NCBI GenBank assembly: GCA_002344785.1
Contig: DDUL01000002.1
Span: 1-55,260 of the forward strand
Reading direction: 5' to 3'
DNA length: 55,260 nt
Source: Bdellovibrionaceae bacterium UBA2339
Lineage (GTDB): Bacteria; Bdellovibrionota; Bdellovibrionia; Bdellovibrionales; JAMPXM01
The notes below the pieces were generated by a model. The model ran no database searches. It saw nothing but the letters and a program-made list of their open reading frames with translations, and was not told the DNA's origin. Shown piece after piece: positions 48,417 to 55,260 of the stretch (its first letter is position 1; every line of letters starts with the position of its first letter). A program made the position numbers and the translations under genes.

Positions 48417-49751
48417 ATGACACCTCTATGGAACAAATCCGCCGAAAACTCCTACATCCTGCAGGATGTGGACGTGTGGACTTCGGCGGGCACGCAGCGA
48501 TCCTGTGATCTCGAAATTCGCGACGGTTTTCTCGTGAGCATCAAGCCCGCGGCGGCGAAGTCCGCGCGTCTTTATCGCTGGGCGGTGTTGCCGTCGGGCG
48601 TGGACACGCAGGTCCACATGCGAACTCCAGGACAATGGGAAAAGGAAACTCCCGAGGCCGCATTGCGTGCGGCCATCGCGGGCGGAGTGGGCGCTGTGCT
48701 CACCATGCCCAACACCAAACCCATTCTCGATAGCGTTGAAGCCTTGGAGTTGGGACGTACACAAGTGGCGCGGGCCGAGGATTTGACCGGTGTGCGCGTG
48801 CTCTGGAGTGTGGCCGCGACGATCGCGCAAAAAGGTGAGGCGGTGGCACCGCTTGAAGATCTCGTCAAAGCCGGAGCTGTCGCGGTGACGGATGATGGCA
48901 AGGGCATCGCGAGCGATGCGATTCAGCGCGAGATTTTCGCTCGGCTCGCACCTTTAGGCGTGCCGTTTTTGCAGCATGCGGAGACCTTGGGGGCCGCGGG
49001 TCCGCTGGCACCGGGCCCTGTCACCAAGCGCTTGGGCTTGTCGCCTTATGACGAGTCCCACGAAGTCGACATGGTCGCGCGCGACTTGGAATTGCTTCGC
49101 CAACTTGCGCGCGAGCTTGGCGATCAAGGTCGCCAGATTCGCTATCACCTGTTGCACACCTCGAGCGCGCGCTCGATCCCGCTGGTGCTCAAGGCGAAGG
49201 CCGAAGGCTTGCGCGTGACGGCTGAGGTTTCGCCACATCACTTGTATTTTTCGAGCGACGAAATTGATGAAAGCAACAAGAGCTTTAAGATGAACCCGCC
49301 GATTCGTTCGGTTGAAGATCGCGCGCAGTTGCGTGCGGCATTGGCCTCGGGCGACATCGATTGGGTGGCGACGGATCATGCTCCGCACGAAGCTGAATCT
49401 AAGGCCAAACCATTTGCTCAAGCGAGTTTCGGAACCTTGGGGCTTGAGACGATGCTGCCGGTTTTGCTCGATATGTGCGCGAAGGGCGAATTGACCGAAG
49501 CGAGGTTGGTCGAAGTTTTCTCCAAGCGACCAGCGGAGTTTTTGGGAATCGGCGAAGACTTTGGTGATTTGAAAGTCGGCAAGAAATTTCGCGCCACGGT
49601 GGTTGCGCCCCGTGAGCCGTGGACAGTGCGAGCTTTTGCGCACCAAAGTCTTTCGAAGAACACTTGCTTTGACGGCGTTCGCCTCACGGGTCGAGTGCTC
49701 GCGACGGCGACGGAGAGCGGACTGTTCGTCGCTCCGAAAGTTTCAACTTAA
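48417..49751 (+). CDS. pyrC: Dihydroorotase (class I)
   Basis: The enzyme closes carbamoyl-aspartate to dihydroorotate in pyrimidine synthesis. ATG 48417 has GGAG upstream and gives 444 residues. Motifs are VDTQVHMRTPGQWEKETPEAAL, GGVGAVLTMPNTKPIL, VTDDGKG, FLQHAETL, TAEVSPHHLYF, NPPIRS and DWVATDHAPHE. At the metal-binding D-x-H-x-H site, Gln65 replaces the first His while His67 remains. Such a D-[TS]-Q-V-H variant is, to my knowledge, known in part of the family, so activity is still likely. No pyr gene is adjacent. Confidence 0.92.
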   Translation: MTPLWNKSAENSYILQDVDVWTSAGTQRSCDLEIRDGFLVSIKPAAAKSARLYRWAVLPSGVDTQVHMRTPGQWEKETPEAALRAAIAGGVGAVLTMPNTKPILDSVEALELGRTQVARAEDLTGVRVLWSVAATIAQKGEAVAPLEDLVKAGAVAVTDDGKGIASDAIQREIFARLAPLGVPFLQHAETLGAAGPLAPGPVTKRLGLSPYDESHEVDMVARDLELLRQLARELGDQGRQIRYHLLHTSSARSIPLVLKAKAEGLRVTAEVSPHHLYFSSDEIDESNKSFKMNPPIRSVEDRAQLRAALASGDIDWVATDHAPHEAESKAKPFAQASFGTLGLETMLPVLLDMCAKGELTEARLVEVFSKRPAEFLGIGEDFGDLKVGKKFRATVVAPREPWTVRAFAHQSLSKNTCFDGVRLTGRVLATATESGLFVAPKVST

Positions 49752-49779
49752 GTTCAATTCTAAACGGCAACCGATCAGA

Positions 49780-50499
49780 TCAGCGACACACGGGTAAGCG
49801 TGTGGGGCTCACGTGCATTTCCGGGAGCTCGGCGCAAAGTTCACGATCGAGGTTTTGCCAGCTCAAGTCGCCGCGTTCGATGAGAAGTTGCAGCTTTGCA
49901 TAGATCGGCGTCAGGTGATCGCGGATGGCCTGCACGACGAAGCGAGGCTTGCGGGGATTGCCGGCTTCGTAACCGTGGCGGCACATTTCGTCTTGAAAGG
50001 CTTGTTCAGCCGACCAGCCTTGCGACAGTTGACGGGTGAGGGCCGCGAGCAGACCTGTGCGATCTTCGCCGACGGTGCAGTGGAAATAAAGTTGCCGGCG
50101 AGATGAAGCCGAGACTTTTTGAATCAGCACGAGTCCATCGATGATGTGTTCGCAAACACTCACTTCGTCATCAATGTCTTTCCACGGCATGGGCAGGTGA
50201 TGAATTTGTCGCGCCTTGAAGCCCGCGGCGCGCAGCGCTTGGATTTGTCGAGCGACCTCGCCACGTGCGTCGCGTTTGAAGATCAAAACATCTGTAATGC
50301 CAAAGTCGACAAGCTCTTGGACCTTTTGCCCGGGCTCTGAGCCGCGGAACACCCGCGGCGCAACTTCGTGTGTGTTGCCGTAGCTCAAACCCGAGACCGT
50401 CGATTTGTAGGGAGAAGTGAGGGCCCATGCCGCTGACGTTGTCCATGACCAGCCTATGATGCTTGCGAGGATCAAGGTGAAGATGTTGGCGTAGCGCAT
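49780..50499 (-). CDS. Exported tyrosine/dual-specificity phosphatase-like protein
   Basis: This 239-residue protein has a signal peptide (MRYANIFTLILASIIGWSWT, cleavage near AWA-LTSP). The core is a cysteine phosphatase fold: RVFRGSEPGQKVQELVDFGITDVLIF, then the P-loop His140-Cys141-TVGED-Arg147 in YFHCTVGEDRTG, with a candidate general acid in MPWKDIDDE. Export suggests action on host, surface or periplasmic phosphates, perhaps phospholipid- or inositol-type, rather than on bacterial signalling proteins. The gene lies 47 bases downstream of the S41 peptidase gene on the same strand. Confidence 0.9.
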   Translation of the reverse strand: MRYANIFTLILASIIGWSWTTSAAWALTSPYKSTVSGLSYGNTHEVAPRVFRGSEPGQKVQELVDFGITDVLIFKRDARGEVARQIQALRAAGFKARQIHHLPMPWKDIDDEVSVCEHIIDGLVLIQKVSASSRRQLYFHCTVGEDRTGLLAALTRQLSQGWSAEQAFQDEMCRHGYEAGNPRKPRFVVQAIRDHLTPIYAKLQLLIERGDLSWQNLDRELCAELPEMHVSPTRLPVCR

Positions 50500-50546
50500 G
50501 AGCTCTCCTTGGGTTGAGGCTCCTGATGGAGCCTCTAGAATCCAGT

Positions 50547-52415
50547 TTAGGGGACAAGTTCCGTTGCGGCTTTCGAGAAGGCCTCGAAGTAGTTCTTGTA
50601 GCCTTCGCGGAAGTCTTGAACGGTGTGGGTGTACTCGAGGTCAGGTGTCACGCCGTTGTTCTCGACAAACACGTGATCGGGGTACTGCCCGTCGGGGCGG
50701 AATGTGGTGAACAAGCCGCGTGTGAGCGAAAGCTTGGCGCGCGAGTGTGGAAGCTCGATCACTTGCTCAACACTTCCGCCAAGGCCAGCCGTGCGACGAC
50801 CAAAGATTTTCCCCAAACCATTGTGCTTCATCAGCATGGGGAAGGCGTCGCCGCCGGAGCCGCAAAGCTCATCGACGGTGATGAGAATGGGCTTTTTCCA
50901 AACGCCTGCGCCGGGAGCCGGCACTTGTTGAGTGACCAGCATAAAGTTGATCGGCTCGCGCGCCAGTCGCAAACCCGCATCGTGATCTCGATCGAGGCTT
51001 GCTGCATAGGCGCGAACTTGCTGAGCGAAGGGTGCAGTGAGCTGAGTTGCGGGCACATCGCTGAGCCAACCCAACCAGCGTGAAATCCACTGGCGATCGG
51101 CAGTGTTGAACTGCACCCAAGCGTTCATGCCCTTGGGCGCGAACAATCTTGCGAACCAGTCGACGTACAACACGCTGCCACCGGGGTTCTCAGTTTGGTC
51201 GATGACCAAGACGTCCGCGATGGGTTGAAACTGCTCGATGAGGGCCGAGTAAACCGACAAGTTGGCGATGAAGTCGGCGGCGCTGTAGCCAGGCTGGCGC
51301 ATCATGAAGACGGTCTTGCCGTTATGTTTGTAGAGACCGGCAAAGACGTCGGGCCAAGTTTTGGGTGTCGTGAAAGGTGTCGGTTCCGAGTCGAAGACCT
51401 CGAGCTGTTTGCGCCAAAGAGCGTAGTACTTCGCCGCCAGCGCCGGATCCGCGGTGACTTTGGTGAATCCGACTTGGCTTGCGAGCTTGCGCGAATACCA
51501 ATAGGGCTCGGTGTTTCCCATGCTGAAAATCGAAGCGTCGGGAGTTGAGTTTTCGCTGGGCGCGTTGGCCTTGGGGACTGTGACTTCTCGGCGAAACTGA
51601 ATGAGGTGAGCGAGTGGTTCGGAGTGTAGGCTCGCACCTTTGAGTTGGCTCAAGTCCGAGGGATGCGCTTCCGCCAAGGGCTTAAGGCCGGTGGAGCGCT
51701 GAAGGCCAGCGCGGCGCCAAGCAATGCGCGCGATGCGGGTTTCGCCTGTGGGTTTTTTGAATTCGATTTGTGCGAAAGGTTGAGTGGGGCGCATTTCGAT
51801 CAAGTGAGCCGCACGATAGAAAATCGCGTAGGCCAAGTGGCGATCGCTCAAGTCGTTTCCGTACCAGGCGTACTTCAAGATGTTTTTTAGAAGATCTTCC
51901 GGCGACTTGCCGTCGACCGAAATCAGTTCGTCGCCGCGCTCGATGCCAAACGACGCCAGTTCAGCATGCACGCCATCGATGAAGAAGCCTTGCTCGACGG
52001 GAGTGACTTGAATCGGGATCTGTTGATCATCGCGAAACGGCTGAGCCAGATACACGTGTCCATCTTGGAAGAGGCGGAGCAGTTCGTAAAACTTGGCCAG
52101 CTTTTCCTCTTCGGTCTTCGTCGTCGCAATTTGTGAGCGAAGGCGCTGAGCCTCGACATCGAACTTGTAGCCGAAGCGGCGTTCTTTGTACTCGAGCGGA
52201 CCGTACATCGAGCGGATGGCCTCGACCATGGCATTAAAGTCGGCTTCGGCTTCGCTCGTAGAGAGCGGACGAAGTGCCGCGGACTCGGCCAGAGTTTGTG
52301 GTTCAGACGACGAAGCTGAAAAGTATTGGCAACCGGTGAGCGTCGTTGCCGAAGCCAGAACCAGAACAAGTGCCAAAGCCAATGGCGAAACGGCACGCAC
52401 GAAAGCATGAATCAT
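50547..52415 (-). CDS. S41-family peptidase lipoprotein
   Basis: This 622-residue lipoprotein has a leader ending in LTGC. A PDZ-like segment lies at about residues 140-175 (FGIERGDELISVDGKSPEDLL). The C-terminal catalytic domain is of the tail-specific/C-terminal-processing type: VLVIDQTENPGGSVLYVDW, VDELCGSGGDAFPMLMKH with the nucleophile Ser, FGRRTAGLGGSVEQ, and the closing GVTPDLEYTHTVQDFREGYKNY. A spacer of about 100 residues separates the two halves. It likely processes or degrades envelope proteins. The phosphatase gene follows in the same direction. Confidence 0.92.
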   Translation of the reverse strand: MIHAFVRAVSPLALALVLVLASATTLTGCQYFSASSSEPQTLAESAALRPLSTSEAEADFNAMVEAIRSMYGPLEYKERRFGYKFDVEAQRLRSQIATTKTEEEKLAKFYELLRLFQDGHVYLAQPFRDDQQIPIQVTPVEQGFFIDGVHAELASFGIERGDELISVDGKSPEDLLKNILKYAWYGNDLSDRHLAYAIFYRAAHLIEMRPTQPFAQIEFKKPTGETRIARIAWRRAGLQRSTGLKPLAEAHPSDLSQLKGASLHSEPLAHLIQFRREVTVPKANAPSENSTPDASIFSMGNTEPYWYSRKLASQVGFTKVTADPALAAKYYALWRKQLEVFDSEPTPFTTPKTWPDVFAGLYKHNGKTVFMMRQPGYSAADFIANLSVYSALIEQFQPIADVLVIDQTENPGGSVLYVDWFARLFAPKGMNAWVQFNTADRQWISRWLGWLSDVPATQLTAPFAQQVRAYAASLDRDHDAGLRLAREPINFMLVTQQVPAPGAGVWKKPILITVDELCGSGGDAFPMLMKHNGLGKIFGRRTAGLGGSVEQVIELPHSRAKLSLTRGLFTTFRPDGQYPDHVFVENNGVTPDLEYTHTVQDFREGYKNYFEAFSKAATELVP

Positions 52416-52651
52416 AGAACCCCCTCATGGGTCGGTTTTCTAAAAGGAGTTGCGGGGGGCGGCAAGCCCGCCTGCGAGGTGAGTAGAGTTTCCTCAAGCC
52501 AGGGGCCGGCCCTTGTCGGGGGGAGTCGAGAAGTTCAACACGAGGTGGGGCTAAAACCGACTTAATACGCAATTGGTTGGGGTTAGGCGACTGTGCGGCT
52601 GGTCTTGGCTTTGTAGTGGGTTGTTGTGGGCCCGCGCGCCTTGAGGTGAGC

Positions 52652-55260
52652 ATGCGTTTAACAATTTCGAGTCGACGGATTTGGAGTTTGTTGCTTGTCA
52701 TGCAGTTGGGCTGGGGGCCGTCGGCGCTGGCGCTGAAGTGTTCGGATCTTTTCCAAGCTTCGCGGCGAAGCGAAGTGTCGGCGAACTTGGCGCGCGGTGC
52801 GGGCTATGCGACGGCTCGCGACTTTGATCGCCTAGCGGATCGGGTCGAGGCCCATCGGGGCGAGTTCATGCGACTGCTTTCCAGCGTCGATAACTATCAC
52901 GGTGCCAATTACGAAGTTCAGCAGGTGATCCGCACTTTGCGTGGGGTGAAAATTCACGAGCAGAGCTATCTCAATCGCCTGCAACAAGGTCCCGGTGTGC
53001 GAAACGTCGCCGTGTACGGCTCAACCAACATTCCGCTCTACACGTTGATCTTGCACGCGGTGATTCCTGCATCGACGGGCGCGCATGTATGGTTTCGCAC
53101 GCCTGCGGCCTCGCGCGAAACTTATGTGCGACTGTTTACGCGCTTCAAAGAATTGAATCCGGAGCTGGATCTGTCGACGATTCATCTGCTGACGGACCCT
53201 GCGGACGTGCAGTACGACAACTTCCGCAAGCAATATGTGCTGGGCATGAATCGCAAAGGCAATCGCTACGAGCGAGGGCCCGCGGACGTGGTTCTGTTTA
53301 CGGGCAATCCGCGAACCGGCGAAGAAGTGCGAGCGCAAATCACGCGCAAGCTTGAAGAAACGCGTGCGCAACTTGCGGAGCTGCCGGAATTTCGCGGCAC
53401 ATTGTTTTTGAAGTTTGGCGCGGGACTGAATCCCGTGATCGTGACGGCCAACGGTCGTCAGCATCTTGCGCCCGCGGTTGATGCGGCGATCGAGGCGATT
53501 CGCATCAACTCTTCGCAAGATTGCATCGCGCCCAAATTTTATGTGGTGCACGAAAGTGTCGCGCGAGAATTCACGGAGCAGCTGATGACGCGAGTCGGAT
53601 CTTTGCGCTATGGCGAGCGCACGGATGTGCGCGCGGACTACTCAAATTTGACTTATGCGGAGAGTGTGGATGGCCTGCAGGCCTTTCGCACGCGCTGGCA
53701 GGCGAATCTGCTGAATCCCCAAGCGCAAATTGATGCGGCCTCAAAGCGCGTCGATCCGCATGTCTTCAAGTTCGAGTTTGATCGCTTCAATGATGTCGAG
53801 CTGGTGGATCACTATGCGCCTTATTTGGTGATCTTCACTTACCGAACCAAAGAACAATTGGAGCGTGTGGCCAATGATCCGCGGGTTCGCGAGCGCGCGA
53901 TGTTTGCCTCGGTGTTTGGCGATGCCGCGGATACGCAGATGGTGTATTTGCGCAAACTCTTCGAAGACAACTTCCACACGACGATTCTCAATCAATCCAT
54001 CTTTGTGGAAGAAAGCGGGAACTTCCCCTTCGGCGGCTACTCCGCATCGTCCTCGACGGCGACGCTGCTGGCGCTGGAAGCTGGCGCGATTCGAAGTTTT
54101 GAAACGCATCGACCTTTGCTGTATTCGAAAGAAGCGGCACAAATTTTCGGAGCACGCTCGGCGCACGCGGGGCGCGCGGTTCTTGCCGGAGGCGAGGGGC
54201 GCGCTGGTCGCGAGGACGTGGCGCGCTTAAGTGAAGTGTTGCGATTGGCTGAGTCGCCGGAGGTGGCGATCAGCTCACACGCGCAGTGGCGGCAACTCAA
54301 CGGCGTGGAAACATCGGCGCGACCGCGCGGCTTGACGGCGCTTCGCGAATTGGGGCGTACACATGGCTTTTGGCGCGTCGTCGAAGGTGCGGCGCCGCGA
54401 ACTGAAGCTGACGCGCGAAAGGACGAACTGTTCTTCGGACCTCAGCGACTTTACACCAATGGCCAAGTCCAAACTTCGCGTTCTTCAGAAGCGGATGCGG
54501 ATCGCGCCGCGCCGGGGGCGACCACGCCTGGGGCGCACGCCGCCTTTGTTGAGTCCGGGCGCTTTCGTCGAGGCGTGGTGCTGCATCCGACTTTCATCGA
54601 CGCGGACGTGCGCGTCTTCAACGCTTGGCGCGGTGATGCGAATCCGCTGATGGGTGTCGGCTACCTGAATCCCGTGCTGTTTTCCAGCAAAGCGCGCGAG
54701 TACGCCGTCGCACAAGCCGTGTGGCCCGGGAGCATGCCGCGATCCGTAGAGTTCAAAGATCTTGCGGCGGTGGCGCGCGATCCCGAAATTCAACGTCTTC
54801 GAGAAAGTGTTCTCGCCCGCTTGCAAAGCTTGTCGAGCGCACGTGTCGGCGTGGGTGAGCGCGCCGAACTTCTCGCGCAAGTCGAGCAGCTCTTGCAAAA
54901 GACCTTTGCCGGGATCAATCGCGAATTTCCGCACGGAGCCTTTGTAAAGAACTTTAACGAGTTCACGACGGGAGATCTGGGCAATCAGATCACGACCTAT
55001 TCGCAGAACGAGCGAAACTATGCACGTCAGTTCATCACTTGGGCGACTTCGGACTCGGCCAGTGGGCGGCCTGGAAGCACGCGTTGGCTGCAAAGTGCGC
55101 AAGGCCAAACTTACGAGACCGGCACCAAGATGATCGCTAAGTTTTTGGTGAAGCCTGAGGATTTGCTCATTCAGCAGCGTGTGGTGTTGGCAAAGACTTC
55201 GCTGGGCATGCCGGTCGAGATTCGCGTCGACTTCATTGACGGTGAGGCTGTGCATGCGCG
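52652..55260 (+). CDS. Exported aldehyde-dehydrogenase-fold protein with long C-terminus (3' end outside window)
   Basis: ATG 52652 follows GAGG, and the frame stays open for 869 codons to the window end. A signal peptide (IWSLLLVMQLGWGPSALA-LKC) is present. Residues about 120-440 resemble an aldehyde dehydrogenase or acyl-CoA reductase: NVAVYGSTNIPLYTL, LFLKFGAGLNPVIV, SSQDCIAPKFYVVH with Cys291 at the nucleophile site, and NFPFGGYSASSS. Lys254 replaces the general-base Glu. The remaining 430 residues (with FPHGAFVKNFNEFTTGDLGNQ, and RVDFIDGEAVHAR at the edge) are unrecognised, with faint ATP-grasp flavour. NAD enzymes outside the cytoplasm are rare, so the function is open. Confidence 0.82.
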   Translation, partial: MRLTISSRRIWSLLLVMQLGWGPSALALKCSDLFQASRRSEVSANLARGAGYATARDFDRLADRVEAHRGEFMRLLSSVDNYHGANYEVQQVIRTLRGVKIHEQSYLNRLQQGPGVRNVAVYGSTNIPLYTLILHAVIPASTGAHVWFRTPAASRETYVRLFTRFKELNPELDLSTIHLLTDPADVQYDNFRKQYVLGMNRKGNRYERGPADVVLFTGNPRTGEEVRAQITRKLEETRAQLAELPEFRGTLFLKFGAGLNPVIVTANGRQHLAPAVDAAIEAIRINSSQDCIAPKFYVVHESVAREFTEQLMTRVGSLRYGERTDVRADYSNLTYAESVDGLQAFRTRWQANLLNPQAQIDAASKRVDPHVFKFEFDRFNDVELVDHYAPYLVIFTYRTKEQLERVANDPRVRERAMFASVFGDAADTQMVYLRKLFEDNFHTTILNQSIFVEESGNFPFGGYSASSSTATLLALEAGAIRSFETHRPLLYSKEAAQIFGARSAHAGRAVLAGGEGRAGREDVARLSEVLRLAESPEVAISSHAQWRQLNGVETSARPRGLTALRELGRTHGFWRVVEGAAPRTEADARKDELFFGPQRLYTNGQVQTSRSSEADADRAAPGATTPGAHAAFVESGRFRRGVVLHPTFIDADVRVFNAWRGDANPLMGVGYLNPVLFSSKAREYAVAQAVWPGSMPRSVEFKDLAAVARDPEIQRLRESVLARLQSLSSARVGVGERAELLAQVEQLLQKTFAGINREFPHGAFVKNFNEFTTGDLGNQITTYSQNERNYARQFITWATSDSASGRPGSTRWLQSAQGQTYETGTKMIAKFLVKPEDLLIQQRVVLAKTSLGMPVEIRVDFIDGEAVHA

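Overview
The window is a dense, GC-rich piece of a Gram-negative chromosome. It has many exported proteins and lipoproteins, a cell-wall amidase and a lytic transglycosylase, and a standard set of housekeeping genes. The mix of secreted proteases and lipoproteins with an odd [A/T]Y(Q)NC signature, plus GreB, Maf, RdgB, Rph, Prs, RplY, Pth and YchF in the order seen here, suggests a Bdellovibrionota-like lineage. That placement is inference from protein style, not from a search. No rRNA, tRNA, integrase, transposase or CRISPR array was found.

Layout. 1-6 kb: the end of an HNH nuclease gene, then a minus-strand block of exported proteins (a lipoprotein with HELMH, a DsbA-like lipoprotein, and a subtilisin-like protease coupled to an unknown lipoprotein). 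6.3-9.1 kb: an aldehyde dehydrogenase overlapping hutI. 9.5-15.5 kb: small unknown proteins, a TlpA-like thioredoxin head-to-head with a pilin-like protein, a CxxCH lipoprotein, a divergent acyltransferase/glpK pair and a PilZ protein. 15.7-18.7 kb: an AT-richer island of five unknown minus-strand genes. 19-25.7 kb: an exported phospholipase D-like protein, radA and a soluble lytic transglycosylase. 25.7-30.6 kb: an oligopeptide-type ABC importer operon (binding protein and two permeases, no ATPase) that includes a DUF2799-like lipoprotein.

30.6-31.7 kb is repeat-rich and holds four copies of an 84-bp unit around one small secreted protein. 31.7-38 kb is a minus-strand housekeeping run: amiC-type amidase, rph, rdgB, prs, rplY/ctc, pth, ychF. 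38.2-49.8 kb holds greB, an MBL-fold hydrolase, a DedA/SppA pair, a cupredoxin-cytochrome c lipoprotein, a globin-like/thioesterase/Maf overlapping trio and a pyrC-type dihydroorotase. 49.8-55.26 kb holds a secreted tyrosine phosphatase, an S41 peptidase lipoprotein and an exported aldehyde-dehydrogenase-fold protein that runs off the right end.

Most unusual signals: (1) an inverted repeat TGTCTCA-N3-TGAGAC[A/G] found upstream of two separate exported-lipoprotein transcription units; (2) the five-gene AT-rich island, in which two neighbouring proteins share a C-terminal motif; (3) the exported ALDH-fold protein with a long unknown C-terminus and no catalytic Glu; (4) a membrane-anchored truncated-haemoglobin-like protein without its proximal His; (5) the 84-bp tandem array.
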